Assembly (NCBI GenBank): GCA_013141385.1
Contig: JABFRB010000001.1
Span: 124,001 to 188,000 of the forward strand
Origin: Bacteroidales bacterium
GTDB taxonomy: Bacteria > Bacteroidota > Bacteroidia > Bacteroidales > Tenuifilaceae
DNA length: 64,000 nt
Direction of reading: 5' to 3'
A program made the position numbers and the translations under genes. Shown piece by piece: positions 25,093 through 35,345 of this stretch (position 1 is its first letter; every line of letters starts with the position of its first letter). Below the pieces are notes generated by a model that saw only the letters and a list, made by a program, of their open reading frames with translations, was not told where the DNA came from and ran no database searches.

Positions 25093-26688
25093 ATGATTCG
25101 TAGACATTTTATCATAACTCTAATTGCTTTAGTTTTGGGATTGAATGCAGAAGCACAGCAATCATCAAGTTTTAGCGCCTACAAATTTGTAAGATTTTTA
25201 CAGTATGTATCCAATGAATATGTAGATACTGTTAATCCTAACCGGATGGTCGATGAAGCAATTATTAATACACTTGAAAAGCTCGATCCTCATTCTGTTT
25301 ACATTTCAAAAGAAGATGTTCAAGCAATGAATGAACCACTTGAAGGTAATTTCGATGGGGTAGGTGTGGAATTCAATATAATGAATGATACATTAATGGT
25401 TGTTAATCCAATAGTTGGCGGACCATCTGAAAGAGTGGGAATTATTGCTGGAGATAGATTTGTTACCATTGATGGTAAAAATATTGCAGGAATTGGACTT
25501 AAAAATTCTGATGTATTCAAATTATTGCGTGGGACAAAAGGGACAAAAGTTAATATTCTTGTTAAAAGAAAAAATGTAAATGATTTACTCGATTTCACAG
25601 TTACACGCGATAAGATACCGATCTTTAGTATTGATGCATCATACATGATAGATAACAAAATTGGTTATATCAAGCTTAGTCGATTTGCAGTGACTACAGA
25701 GCAAGAGTTTAACGATGCAATTGCAAAGCTCAAAAAGCAAAAAATGAAAGACCTTATCCTCGATCTTAGAGGAAATGGTGGTGGAATGCTAAACACTGCT
25801 ATTGAGCTAGCAGATCAATTTTTAGACAAAGGAAAATTAGTTGTTTACACCGAAGGAAGAACAAGCCCTCGTACCGATTTTGTTTCAACAGAAAGAGGGG
25901 ATCTTGAACAATCTCGGTTGGTAATAATGATTGATGAAGGTTCTGCTTCAGCAAGCGAGATATTATCCGGTGCAATTCAGGATTGGGATAGAGGGATAAT
26001 TATAGGTAGGAGGTCATTTGGTAAAGGGTTAGTTCAGAATCAAATGCCTTTACCTGATGGTTCGATGGTTAGACTAACAATAGCTCGTTACCATACACCA
26101 ACAGGTAGAGCAATTCAGCGTCCTTACAATAATGAGAGTATTGAAAAATATTACTCAGATTTAAACGACCGTTATAAGAATGGTGAAATGTTTACTTCTG
26201 ATAGCATTAAACTCCCTGAAAACCTTAAGTATAAAACGTTGAACAAAGGTAGAACCGTTTATGGTGGTGGTGGAATTATGCCAGATATATTTATACCTCT
26301 TGATACAAGCACTTATTCAAATTACTATGGTAAGCTTGTAAGAGCGGGTATAATAAATCAATATTATCTTAAGTGGGTTGATTCTCACAGAGTACAGTTA
26401 GTAAAAGATTACCCTAAATTTGATAAATACAATAAACGATTTGTTGTTACCGATCAAATGGTTGATGAATTGGTTGCTTTGGCTGAAACCCAAAAAATTA
26501 AATGCGATGAAAAAGGGTTGGCAATCTCAAATATTGAAATAAAGAGGCAGCTTAAAGGTCTTATTTCCCAAGCAATTTTTACAAATAGCCAATATTTCGA
26601 AATTGTAAATCAGGATAATAATGCTTTTCTAAAAGCAATAGAAATACTAAATAGTTGGGATAACTATAAGTACCTAGTAAAAGAATAA
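25093..26688 (+). CDS. C-terminal processing protease, S41 family
   Basis: A 531-residue exported serine protease. The signal peptide is residues 1-21 (LGLNAEAQQ), a PDZ domain spans about 85-165 and the S41 catalytic core follows. The nucleophile is in EGSASASEIL (about residue 281) and the lysine in SFGKGLVQ (about 308). It probably trims or degrades periplasmic proteins recognised at their C-termini. It follows guaA by 73 bp in the same direction. Confidence 0.9.
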   Translation: MIRRHFIITLIALVLGLNAEAQQSSSFSAYKFVRFLQYVSNEYVDTVNPNRMVDEAIINTLEKLDPHSVYISKEDVQAMNEPLEGNFDGVGVEFNIMNDTLMVVNPIVGGPSERVGIIAGDRFVTIDGKNIAGIGLKNSDVFKLLRGTKGTKVNILVKRKNVNDLLDFTVTRDKIPIFSIDASYMIDNKIGYIKLSRFAVTTEQEFNDAIAKLKKQKMKDLILDLRGNGGGMLNTAIELADQFLDKGKLVVYTEGRTSPRTDFVSTERGDLEQSRLVIMIDEGSASASEILSGAIQDWDRGIIIGRRSFGKGLVQNQMPLPDGSMVRLTIARYHTPTGRAIQRPYNNESIEKYYSDLNDRYKNGEMFTSDSIKLPENLKYKTLNKGRTVYGGGGIMPDIFIPLDTSTYSNYYGKLVRAGIINQYYLKWVDSHRVQLVKDYPKFDKYNKRFVVTDQMVDELVALAETQKIKCDEKGLAISNIEIKRQLKGLISQAIFTNSQYFEIVNQDNNAFLKAIEILNSWDNYKYLVKE

Positions 26689-26718
26689 TGACTTATTAGG
26701 TTTTTTTAAATTAATTAT

Positions 26719-26738
26719 TGACCCAAAGAATTGGGTCA
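26719..26738. terminator. Hairpin between protease and helicase genes
   Basis: TGACCCAA pairs with TTGGGTCA around a 4-nt loop. The sequence after it is AT-rich but lacks a clean T run, so it may attenuate or protect the transcript and not fully terminate it. Confidence 0.45.
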
Positions 26739-26754
26739 TATATACCTATTATTA

Positions 26755-28329
26755 ATGGAGCATCTTTCAGAGTTTAAGCAGCTTGGTCTTTCGGATCAAT
26801 CATTGGCTGCTATCGAAAAAAAGGGTTTTGAGCAACCCTCACCCATCCAACGGGCAACAATCCCAATCCTTTTAACCGAGGATTGTGATATTATAGCTCA
26901 GGCGCAAACGGGAACTGGAAAAACAGCGGCTTTTGGACTACCCATGATTGAGAAGATCAAAGGTGGTAGCGGAATTGTTCAGGCAATTGTTTTAGTTCCA
27001 ACACGTGAACTTGCATTGCAGGTTTCTGATGAAATCAGCTCATTGGCAGCAAATCGGATCTCAATTTCAACTGTGTACGGTGGTCAATCAATATCGGAAC
27101 AACAACGCAGATTGAGAAAAGGTGTTGATCTTGTTGTGGGTACACCTGGCAGAGTTCAGGATCTAATTAATCGTGGCGATTTAAGAATCGATCAGATTTC
27201 ATGGTTTGTTCTTGATGAAGCCGATGAGATGTTGAATATGGGTTTCATCGATGATATCGAAGAGATTCTTAAAAGCACTCCTAAAGAGAAACGTACTTTA
27301 CTATTCTCAGCCACAATGCCCGATCGCATTGCTAAATTGGCTAAAAAGTACATGGTTAATATTAAGAAAATTGAGGTTGATCGTTCACAACCAACCACAA
27401 ACTTAACCGATCAGATTTATTTTGAAGTTCGTGATTCCGATAAATTTGAAGCTTTAACCCGTATTATAGATATTGAACCAGAATTTTATGGCCTTGTATT
27501 TTGTAGAACCAGAGTAGCTGTCGATACTACTACATCAAAACTTCTTGAACGTGGCTATTCAGTTGAAGGGCTACATGGCGATATTTCTCAAGCTCAGCGC
27601 GAAAAAACATTACTGAAATTCAGAAATAAACATATTAATATACTGATTGCTACAGATGTCGCCGCCAGAGGTATTGATATCGTTGATTTAACCCATGTTA
27701 TCAACATGAGTTTACCTCAGGATGCAGAATCATACATCCATCGAATTGGTCGTACTGGAAGGGCTGGTAAGCAGGGAACTGCAATTACCTTTGTTACTAG
27801 GGAAGAGGCCAGAAAACTCATATTTGTTGAGAAAATAACCAAATCCAAAATTCGTAAGGAGATATTACCTGCGGCTGAAGATATTGTTGCTGTTAAGAGA
27901 GAAAGGATTAAAATCGAAATTGCAGAAATTATTAAGAAAGCATCCTACAACGAATACCTTGGAATGGCTGAGGATTTGCTTGAAACCAATGGACCAGAGG
28001 TTGCTCTAGCTGCTCTACTTCGACTTGCATTTAAATCACAATTAGATATTAAGAACTATTCTGAAGTTCGAACTATTAGAGTTGATTCTACGGGTACTTC
28101 CAGGCTTTTTGTGGCAATGGGTCGTAAAGATGGAATGACTCCAAGGAAGATTTCTGATTTTATTCGTAAGGAGGTTAAAATCCCCGATAATAAAATAGAC
28201 GACATTAGCGTTCACGATGATTTTTCGTTTATTACAGTGCCCTTTACTGATGCTGAATTGATACTAAGCGCATTTTCAAGCCGGAAATCTGGAGGAAAAC
28301 CACTTGTAACAAAGGCAAAGCCTAAATAG
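26755..28329 (+). CDS. DEAD-box ATP-dependent RNA helicase with DbpA-type RNA-binding end
   Basis: A 524-residue RNA helicase. The ATG at 26755 (MEHLSEFKQLGLSD) is preferred because the ATG at 26731 sits inside the intergenic hairpin. Motifs include the Q motif SPIQRATIP, AQTGTGKT, PTRELALQ, VLDEADEML, SATM and HRIGRTGRAG. Residues from about 450 to 515 match the DbpA RNA-binding fold, suggesting a role in ribosome assembly or mRNA remodelling, as in DeaD/CshA-type enzymes. Confidence 0.92.
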   Translation: MEHLSEFKQLGLSDQSLAAIEKKGFEQPSPIQRATIPILLTEDCDIIAQAQTGTGKTAAFGLPMIEKIKGGSGIVQAIVLVPTRELALQVSDEISSLAANRISISTVYGGQSISEQQRRLRKGVDLVVGTPGRVQDLINRGDLRIDQISWFVLDEADEMLNMGFIDDIEEILKSTPKEKRTLLFSATMPDRIAKLAKKYMVNIKKIEVDRSQPTTNLTDQIYFEVRDSDKFEALTRIIDIEPEFYGLVFCRTRVAVDTTTSKLLERGYSVEGLHGDISQAQREKTLLKFRNKHINILIATDVAARGIDIVDLTHVINMSLPQDAESYIHRIGRTGRAGKQGTAITFVTREEARKLIFVEKITKSKIRKEILPAAEDIVAVKRERIKIEIAEIIKKASYNEYLGMAEDLLETNGPEVALAALLRLAFKSQLDIKNYSEVRTIRVDSTGTSRLFVAMGRKDGMTPRKISDFIRKEVKIPDNKIDDISVHDDFSFITVPFTDAELILSAFSSRKSGGKPLVTKAKPK

Positions 28330-28387
28330 ATGCAAAACAAAGAAAACAAATTACATAAAATACTTACATTTTTAAGAGTAGTTTAAA

Positions 28388-29554
28388 ATGGCTGATAAGT
28401 TCGAAATGATAGCCAAAACCCTGCAAGGGTTAGAAGGAGTATTAGCTGATGAGTTGAAAGTTTTGGGTGCTGAAAATGTTATTCCAACCCTTAAGACAGT
28501 ATCCTTTAACGGCGATAAAGAGTTAATGTATAAGGCGAATATTCAACTGCGTACCGCTTTACGGATTTTAAAACCAATATATACTTTTAAAGCAAGAACT
28601 GAGGATGAATTCTACGGTCAAGCCAAAAAATTCGACTGGCCCAGTATCATGGATATTACTCACAAATTTGCTGTAGATAGTGTTGTTGATTCTGATATTT
28701 TTAACCATTCAAGGTATGTTGCATTGAAACTTAAGGATGCAATTGCTGATCATTTTCGCGAAAAATTAGGTAAAAGACCATTTGTAGATCCTCAGAACCC
28801 TAATTTACGAATACATGTGCATATTGTAGATGATGAATGCACAATCTCATTAGATTCATCAGGTGAGTCTTTGCATCGTAGAGGCTATCGCTCAACACAA
28901 GATGCTTCTCCAATTAACGAAGTGCTTGCCGCAGGGATGATTTTACTTTCGGGATGGAAGGGCGAATCTGATTTCATAGATCCAATGTGCGGATCAGGAA
29001 CTCTTTTAATTGAAGCAGGTCTTTATGCACATGGTATACCTCCAGGTATTTTCAGGAAGAATTTTGGATTCGAAAATTGGTTCGATTTTGATAAATCATT
29101 GCTTCAACAGGTGTACAACGATGAAAGTATGGAGCGTGAATTTAGCCATTCAATCATAGGAGGGGATATATCAAAAAGAGCCATCGAAATATCTACTGAA
29201 AATATTCGTAATGCTGGTCTACATCGAAAAATAGACATTAAAGTCCAATCTGTTTTTGACTTTGATCCACCTCAACAGAATAAGGGGATTGTTATAACCA
29301 ATCCACCCTATGGAGAACGATTAAAAAGAGATCAGATAGAGACATTTTATAAGCAGCTTGGCGATTGTTTTAAGCAAAGATTTAATGGATATGATGTTTG
29401 GCTTATAAGTAATAACCTTGATGCCCTTAAAAATTTTGGATTGAGACCCTCAAAAGCAATTACATTAACAAATGGGACTCTCGAATATAAATATCAACGT
29501 TATTCAATGTTTCAGAGTTCTCCAAAGGTGAAAATTAAAAAAGCAAAAATTTAA
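28388..29554 (+). CDS. THUMP-domain class I RNA methyltransferase (RlmL N-domain type)
   Basis: A 388-residue methyltransferase. An N-terminal THUMP RNA-binding region (about 40-165) precedes a catalytic Rossmann domain with DPMCGSGTLLIEA and the N2-guanine methylase motif NPPYGERL. It aligns with the m2G2445-forming half of RlmL, without the second (RlmK) half, the usual form in Bacteroidota. The substrate is probably 23S rRNA. It lies 58 bp after the DEAD-box helicase gene, perhaps in the same unit. Confidence 0.87.
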   Translation: MADKFEMIAKTLQGLEGVLADELKVLGAENVIPTLKTVSFNGDKELMYKANIQLRTALRILKPIYTFKARTEDEFYGQAKKFDWPSIMDITHKFAVDSVVDSDIFNHSRYVALKLKDAIADHFREKLGKRPFVDPQNPNLRIHVHIVDDECTISLDSSGESLHRRGYRSTQDASPINEVLAAGMILLSGWKGESDFIDPMCGSGTLLIEAGLYAHGIPPGIFRKNFGFENWFDFDKSLLQQVYNDESMEREFSHSIIGGDISKRAIEISTENIRNAGLHRKIDIKVQSVFDFDPPQQNKGIVITNPPYGERLKRDQIETFYKQLGDCFKQRFNGYDVWLISNNLDALKNFGLRPSKAITLTNGTLEYKYQRYSMFQSSPKVKIKKAKI

Positions 29555-29653
29555 TTTTTCATTTTTTTTGCGTAATAGACACGAAATATATTTTTTTATT
29601 TTAATTTTATAAAAACCAGCTTATTAATATACGCTTTTAAAACTATTTTTTCA

Positions 29654-29661
29654 TATATTTG
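29654..29661 (+). promoter_or_regulatory. Promoter -7 box for siaB-siaC
   Basis: TATATTTG matches TAnnTTTG, with a T-rich stretch upstream. It is 55 bp before the preferred siaB ATG. Confidence 0.65.
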
Positions 29662-29715
29662 CTTTGAGTATCAATAAAATCAGTATAATTGTACAAGAGT
29701 AAATCAGACTCCTCA

Positions 29716-30261
29716 ATGAGTTTTTTTTTGAATGAGTGTTATGCCCGGATGAATCAGGGTGAGGTGATTGTTGCTTATAAGGGCTCTATAAGTGCTGATA
29801 TTATTTCTAATACTTTGAGTTTAGTTGAATCAAAGCTTGAGGAATCATCAGAGCAAACTGGAGTCAAGAAAAAGCTGTATAATGTGCTAGTTGAAAGTTT
29901 ACAGAACTTGTTTCACCATGTTGATGCAATAAATGGTGTAGATAATTCGGAAAACAATTATGGGGTTTTTGTACTTGCTAAACAAGAACAAGGCTTTCGA
30001 ATTTCAACAGGGAACTTTATTAGATCTGATAAGTCCAAACTTTTAAAAGAAAAAATTGATAAGATTAATTCTCTTTCGAAAGAAGAGTTAAAAGATTTTT
30101 ATAAATTTGTTCTGAATAATCAATCGTTTTCCGAGAAGGGCGGTGGAGGTCTTGGATTGATTGATATAGCTCGAAAAACCGGAAATAAACTAGATTATAC
30201 CTTTTACGACTATAGTAAGGAATTTGATTTTTTCAATTTGAATGTATTTATTAACGAGTAA
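29716..30261 (+). CDS. siaB: SiaB family protein kinase
   Basis: A GHKL-type kinase of 181 residues from ATG 29716; a TTG at 29689 would add nine residues. The N-box helix is in NVLVESLQNLFHHV and the glycine box is GGGGLGLIDIARKTG. In Pseudomonas, SiaB phosphorylates SiaC on a threonine and SiaC when unphosphorylated activates a diguanylate cyclase. The siaC gene follows 19 bp later. No diguanylate cyclase or SiaA phosphatase is adjacent, so the downstream target is unknown. The family is clear and the symbol is by homology. Confidence 0.82.
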   Translation: MSFFLNECYARMNQGEVIVAYKGSISADIISNTLSLVESKLEESSEQTGVKKKLYNVLVESLQNLFHHVDAINGVDNSENNYGVFVLAKQEQGFRISTGNFIRSDKSKLLKEKIDKINSLSKEELKDFYKFVLNNQSFSEKGGGGLGLIDIARKTGNKLDYTFYDYSKEFDFFNLNVFINE

Positions 30262-30280
30262 GTATAAAGACTAATAGAAT

Positions 30281-30661
30281 ATGGAATTGATAAATATTGA
30301 AGGTACTCCTAAAACGCCAACCGTTAGTATGAACCCTACAACAGGCGTAATCGAAATTAAGGGTAGGTCAATTCCTGAGAACTCAATAGAGTTCTATAAG
30401 CCAATTGTTGATTGGCTTGAGGAATATAACCAGGGATCAGCAGCAAAAACAGTTGTAAATATCCAACTTGAATACTTTAATACTAGTTCTTCAAAATGCA
30501 TCCTTGATGTTTTTAAGAAGCTTGAGAATCTTAAAAAGAATCAAAAAGATGTTCTAATCAACTGGTACTATGAAGAGGATGATGAGGATATGCTTGAGGC
30601 TGGTGAGGACTATGAGTCCATTATTAAGGTTCCCTTTAAAATGATACAAATTGTAGATTAA
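30281..30661 (+). CDS. siaC: SiaC family regulatory phosphoprotein (DUF1987)
   Basis: A 126-residue DUF1987 protein. The switch segment LEYFNTSSSKCILDVF (about 64-79) contains the threonine phosphorylated by SiaB-type kinases. The start MELINIEGTPKTPTV and the WYYEEDDEDMLEAGEDY block fit the family. It is the second gene of a two-gene operon closed by a terminator. Confidence 0.88.
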   Translation: MELINIEGTPKTPTVSMNPTTGVIEIKGRSIPENSIEFYKPIVDWLEEYNQGSAAKTVVNIQLEYFNTSSSKCILDVFKKLENLKKNQKDVLINWYYEEDDEDMLEAGEDYESIIKVPFKMIQIVD

Positions 30662-30684
30662 TCGTAAACTTCTATATAATTAGA

Positions 30685-30708
30685 AAGGGGCTTTATGCCC
30701 CTTTTTTT
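30685..30708 (+). terminator. Terminator after siaBC
   Basis: AAAGGGGC pairs with GCCCCTTT around TTTAT and is followed by more T residues. Confidence 0.88.
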
Positions 30709-30852
30709 ATGAAATGCCCATGAGCAAAACACACTAAAAATGATGATTAAACCATGGACATTGCATCTGTACATAAATGCAACGAAAAAAGGGAATTCAA
30801 AAGAATTTATAATAAACGAATTTTAAATTTTAAACAGATGAAATGGATTACA

Positions 30853-33800
30853 TTAATCTGAATCTGTATTCCCTGAGAATTTTTCCAAAAAGTCGAGAGC
30901 CCTTTTCAACAGCCTATAATAAAGAGTTAAGTATAACAGTACTGTTGAAATCCAGATAACTAGTATATTAATCCAAAACGTATTTACAAAGAATCCAAAA
31001 AACTGTTTTGCCGGAGCATAAAAATGTGATCTTACTAATCTTGAATCGGGATACAAATAGATAGGATCAACCTTTTGTATAAGTGTACCTTTAAATTCTA
31101 TAATTCTATCAACCTCCCCAGAGTTTCTAACCAAATCGGATAGGCTTTCGTTAAAATAGTTACGTTTAAGGTTCAGAAAAGCCTCACGATCTTTTGGTGT
31201 TTTCTGCTGGTTAGATATTAAAAGATCCTTTTCGTTACTCGCTTTATTATAAAGCTTTATATAATATTTCCGAAGCGTTTCAAAATAATCTTTAATATCC
31301 TTTATTAGAGGGGCGGAAAGTTTAGTTTTATTAAGTTGTTTGTAATTAGCAAACTTTAATTTTGATCCAGAAACGGAGAACATCTCCTTTCTTATCTCGT
31401 TTCTTATAACTTGAGTAGCCTTGTTTACTTGAGCTTCCTTATCATGGTTGTTCAGATACCTTTCACAGATATCAATTTTATTATTCAACGTTTTTAGCCA
31501 GTAATTCCTTTTGTAATCGGAATTACTCATCGCCTCATCATACTTAAAGAACTGTTTTTGGTATTTATTCTCCTTAAACTGGTAAACAGCTAAAGCTTCA
31601 TAAGCCCATCTGGCAAGAATTACTTCACCGTAAATTGGAATACTATTTGGCGATGATATTGTAGGGTTAAGTTTTTCATATTTTACAATAATACCGCTAA
31701 GAATTATCTGAGGGATAACCAGAAATGGAATGAGTATATATATTGTAACAACAGTTTTAAAGCTATCGGATATAACCAACCCAAGTAAATTTGATGAGAC
31801 CCATGCGCTAAAAAGAACAAGCCAGTATTCAAAATACATTCCCCTAATTTCAAGAATAGAATTACCAATTATTACGAAAAGTAATGCTTGTATGGCGGAG
31901 AGGACAAAGAGTATGGCTACTTTAGACATTAAATAGCTGGACCAGCTGAGGTTTAAAAATCTTTCACGCTTAAGGATTTTTCTATCTTTAATTATCTCCT
32001 CGGCACTTACGGTAAGCCCAATGAATATTGAAACAATTACAGACATGAACAGGTAAACGGGAAGATTATCATTGTCCAATAAAGTATAACCAGCTTCATT
32101 CGCTATATCAACGTTATAAAACTTGATGATATACGATAGTAGTGCTGCAAGAATTGGCGCTTCGAGTATATTGATAATCATATACTGCTTATTTGCCAAT
32201 TTTGACAGTACATCTCTTTGTACAAAGACACGAAGTTGTTTTACCCAATTGGGTATCTTGAATTGGATTTTAGGAAGTTCCGAGGGGATGAATAAAGGTT
32301 TCTCGTTGCTTGTTGAATGTTTTTTGTAATGATCTGTCCACTCATTAGGGCTTGTTTTCCTTGAGCGAGTTGGATTTCCGTACTCATCGAGTACGTTAGC
32401 TTCAACAATATTGAAGATTTGTTCAGGGTTAACATTCCCGCAAAGCGTACACTCACTTTCATTCCAGTTTGCTTGCTGAACCCTCGATTTAAAATAGATA
32501 ATCGATTCAATTGGATCGCCATCATAGATAAGATACCCGCCAGTATCAAGGATCAATAGCTTATCGAACATTTTAAAAATGTCCGATGAAGGTTGATGAA
32601 TTACTACAAATACCAGTTTACCCTTAAGGGTTAATTCTTTGAGTAAATCGAGGATGTTTTCTGAATCGCGTGAGCTAAGACCAGATGTTGGCTCATCAAG
32701 GAAAAGTATTGCAGGCTCTCGGATTAGCTCAAGTGCAATATTTAAACGTTTCCGCTGACCACCGCTAATCTTTTTATTTAAAGGGGAACCAACTTTCATA
32801 CCTTTAATCTCAAAGAGACCAAGGCTTAGCAGCATCTTATCTACAACTTCAATAATTTGGGTTTCGGTATAATTATCGAAGCAAAGTTTGGCATTATAGT
32901 AAAGGTTCTGAAAAACGGTTAGCTCTTCAATAAGCAAATCATCCTGGGAAACAAAACCGATTAATCCTTCAACTATATCTTTTTGGGAATGAATATCACA
33001 ATTATTTATTAAAACATTCCCGTTGGAGGGCTTTTCGGTTCCGTTGAGAACATTTAGAAGGGTTGATTTTCCTGCCCCCGATGCTCCCATAATACCAACA
33101 AGATGCCCTGATTCTTGTGTGAAACTTATATTATGAAGACCTATTTTGCCACCTTTAAATTTGAATTCAACATTTTTGGCTTCAAAAAATATCTTCTCTT
33201 TTATCCTATCAATGGCAAACCTTCCAACTATGTTACTGTAATATATCGGTTTGATTTTAGTATTTCGAATAGAGGAGCCATTGTTGAGAACATAAATTTT
33301 ATCTTTCTGCAATAGGTGTCCATTCAAGTACAATTCATGGTCACCTAAATATCTTAGGAATAATATATTAGCAGATTTAATATTGATAACCTTTAGCTCT
33401 CCCTGAAATGATTCAGAGTAGATATGGCGGATATCTTTAATTACGTACTCTTTCTCATTGTTGATTACTAGTATGTTATCATTTAAAGAGATTTTATCGA
33501 ATGATGATAGAACGTAATCTGATATTAATGAGAATTCATCTTCAGGCACGTGGAATGTTTCGGAAACGGTTGATATAAAGGCCATTTCCTGTTCAGTAAC
33601 CCCACCATCAGACGTTTTAACGAATTCAAGTAATCTGAAAAGTACAACTATTTTTTGCTCCTGAGTTAGCTCCTCATTTATTTGGGCACATATTTTTAGA
33701 ACCCTTACCGAACTTGATGATGTACGCTTTTTCGTTTTACTCTTCTCGCTCTGCTTTTCTTGATGTAAGTTATAGTAGTAATCAAATACTCTAAGATACT

Positions 33801-33945
33801 CCCTAACCAATTCCTGGTTAAGTTGATTTTTAAGGAAACTTTCCACAACTGCACGCCTATCGCTTTCCCCCTCAGTTTCATCATTCTCGGGGTGCGCTAT
33901 AATTGCAAACAATTGCATCAGAGCCTTTAGTATCGACTCACTCAT
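30853..33945 (-). CDS. ABCG-type ABC transporter with N-terminal TerB-like domain
   Basis: A 1030-residue half-transporter with ATPase before membrane domain. Residues 1-160 look like a TerB-like helical domain, and about 165-255 is a beta-rich segment resembling a degenerate FHA domain. The ATPase has Walker A GASGAGKST (about 285), signature ISGGQRKRLN (about 395) and LFLDEPTSGLSSRD (about 415). Membrane helices begin near 580-620. A further hydrophobic pair near the C-terminus follows a long charged loop. The order matches the White/ABCG family; such proteins export lipids or pigments in eukaryotes, and the bacterial substrate is unknown. It is downstream of two exported-protein genes, in convergent orientation to siaBC. 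Confidence 0.82.
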   Translation of the reverse strand: MSESILKALMQLFAIIAHPENDETEGESDRRAVVESFLKNQLNQELVREYLRVFDYYYNLHQEKQSEKSKTKKRTSSSSVRVLKICAQINEELTQEQKIVVLFRLLEFVKTSDGGVTEQEMAFISTVSETFHVPEDEFSLISDYVLSSFDKISLNDNILVINNEKEYVIKDIRHIYSESFQGELKVINIKSANILFLRYLGDHELYLNGHLLQKDKIYVLNNGSSIRNTKIKPIYYSNIVGRFAIDRIKEKIFFEAKNVEFKFKGGKIGLHNISFTQESGHLVGIMGASGAGKSTLLNVLNGTEKPSNGNVLINNCDIHSQKDIVEGLIGFVSQDDLLIEELTVFQNLYYNAKLCFDNYTETQIIEVVDKMLLSLGLFEIKGMKVGSPLNKKISGGQRKRLNIALELIREPAILFLDEPTSGLSSRDSENILDLLKELTLKGKLVFVVIHQPSSDIFKMFDKLLILDTGGYLIYDGDPIESIIYFKSRVQQANWNESECTLCGNVNPEQIFNIVEANVLDEYGNPTRSRKTSPNEWTDHYKKHSTSNEKPLFIPSELPKIQFKIPNWVKQLRVFVQRDVLSKLANKQYMIINILEAPILAALLSYIIKFYNVDIANEAGYTLLDNDNLPVYLFMSVIVSIFIGLTVSAEEIIKDRKILKRERFLNLSWSSYLMSKVAILFVLSAIQALLFVIIGNSILEIRGMYFEYWLVLFSAWVSSNLLGLVISDSFKTVVTIYILIPFLVIPQIILSGIIVKYEKLNPTISSPNSIPIYGEVILARWAYEALAVYQFKENKYQKQFFKYDEAMSNSDYKRNYWLKTLNNKIDICERYLNNHDKEAQVNKATQVIRNEIRKEMFSVSGSKLKFANYKQLNKTKLSAPLIKDIKDYFETLRKYYIKLYNKASNEKDLLISNQQKTPKDREAFLNLKRNYFNESLSDLVRNSGEVDRIIEFKGTLIQKVDPIYLYPDSRLVRSHFYAPAKQFFGFFVNTFWINILVIWISTVLLYLTLYYRLLKRALDFLEKFSGNTDSD

Positions 33946-33983
33946 TTAGAGGATTTAAGTTAAGATTAAGGAATGAAATGCTA

Positions 33984-34412
33984 TTATGGTTTGTAACCAA
34001 TCAAAAGCATTACATACCCTGGTGTAAATTTTATATTTTTCACATCTACCTGAATTATACAGGTAATTGTTGAACAGAATTTAAAGTCCCAGTATTGTGA
34101 GTATTTGTAGCTTGCATTAGAGAAAAGGAGATTTTTTTCTGTGTCGAAAACTGTGAAAACCAAATCGCCTTTTTTAAGATTTGTACAGGCTACTACTCTA
34201 TAAGTATTATCACCGTAGAAGGTGGTTCTGAATTCAACTTTTTGATCGGGTTTTAGCGTAGCAAAGTACTCCTGACCATCAGATATATATTCTGGGGAGA
34301 AATAGAGCGAGCAGATATTCTGTAATTGCTCTACCTGCGATAAAACAGGTTTTGCTGCAAATAATAGAACGAAGGTTAGAATTGTGAAACAAAGTATTTT
34401 TATTGTTCTCAT
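33984..34412 (-). CDS. Exported hypothetical protein
   Basis: A 142-residue protein with a signal peptide (residues 1-25, ending KPVLSQ) and a beta-rich mature part with four cysteines. No family is recognised. It lies between the lipoprotein gene (18-bp gap) and the ABC transporter gene (38-bp gap), so it probably acts with that transporter in the periplasm. Confidence 0.7.
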   Translation of the reverse strand: MRTIKILCFTILTFVLLFAAKPVLSQVEQLQNICSLYFSPEYISDGQEYFATLKPDQKVEFRTTFYGDNTYRVVACTNLKKGDLVFTVFDTEKNLLFSNASYKYSQYWDFKFCSTITCIIQVDVKNIKFTPGYVMLLIGYKP

Positions 34413-34430
34413 AGGTTCTACTAAACGCTT

Positions 34431-35345
34431 TTAACCAATTATTTGATTGCGAATTGCCTCTATTTTTTTACTCACCGTTTCAAGATGATATTCCGACATA
34501 ACCACTCTTGATTCACTATTGATGATCATTAGCTTTTTATCAATATCAATTTTTGGTTCCTTGTATGAGTATGTATAAATAACACCATCGAATTCGTAAG
34601 CTAAATCAATTAGCCCATCTATTAAAGTCGAAAATTCTGGAGATTTATAGTAATATGGTGTTAATATTTCAATAAGATTATCGAGCGGATGCTTTTGTTC
34701 TCCAATTCTATTAATAATCTCTCTGTCAGTACTAATTTTTCCAATTCTAGTAAGGATATATAAACTCTCAACCCAGCCACCTGCAAGAATTAGCGCACCC
34801 ATATTTTTTCGATCATTTACCCTTAGGTATGAATCGGTACTACGATACGTTTTTGATAGGAGTACAAGGATAGAATCTTTATTATTGATATTCTTCTCAA
34901 TTGAGGCAAAAAAGGAAGCATCGAAAGAGGAAGAGATACCCAGCTGATCGCTTAAGTTTTTAATAACGCTTAAGTAGCTAATTGATTCTGGAGTACGATC
35001 GTAAATATTTAAGTAGCTAAGATCTGTACCATAAACCCCAAGGTTTAGGGCTTTTTTAAAGGCTGTACTGAAATTCTTATAGTTTTCTATTGGGCTTGCA
35101 ATACTTTCATCGAATGGTATATTCTTCTTTTTTATTAGAGTAGCAGCCTGATAGGGTGAAGGTAGCGGGAAAAGTGAATTTTCAAATTTCACTAACATCG
35201 AAAGAGTATCAGGTTGATCAATATCCTTTAATTCCGAAGATTGCTCCTTGTTTCGTTTGTTACCACACCCATTGAGCAGAAATAGTGCTATAACAAATAA
35301 AAATGTTGCTCTTATGAAAACCTTAAATGTCAACTTCGAATGCAT
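34431..35345 (-). CDS. Hypothetical lipoprotein
   Basis: A 304-residue protein with a lipoprotein signal ending LLNGC (Cys27), then a largely helical mature region. No family is recognised. It is the first gene of the three-gene unit with the exported protein and the ABC transporter, which suggests a membrane-anchored accessory factor. Confidence 0.72.
   Translation of the reverse strand: MHSKLTFKVFIRATFLFVIALFLLNGCGNKRNKEQSSELKDIDQPDTLSMLVKFENSLFPLPSPYQAATLIKKKNIPFDESIASPIENYKNFSTAFKKALNLGVYGTDLSYLNIYDRTPESISYLSVIKNLSDQLGISSSFDASFFASIEKNINNKDSILVLLSKTYRSTDSYLRVNDRKNMGALILAGGWVESLYILTRIGKISTDREIINRIGEQKHPLDNLIEILTPYYYKSPEFSTLIDGLIDLAYEFDGVIYTYSYKEPKIDIDKKLMIINSESRVVMSEYHLETVSKKIEAIRNQIIG

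Noticed and set aside
26731-26754. Upstream ATG as DEAD-box helicase start
   Set aside because: It lies in the TGACCCAA/TTGGGTCA hairpin, and the family start MEHLSEFKQLGL is at 26755.
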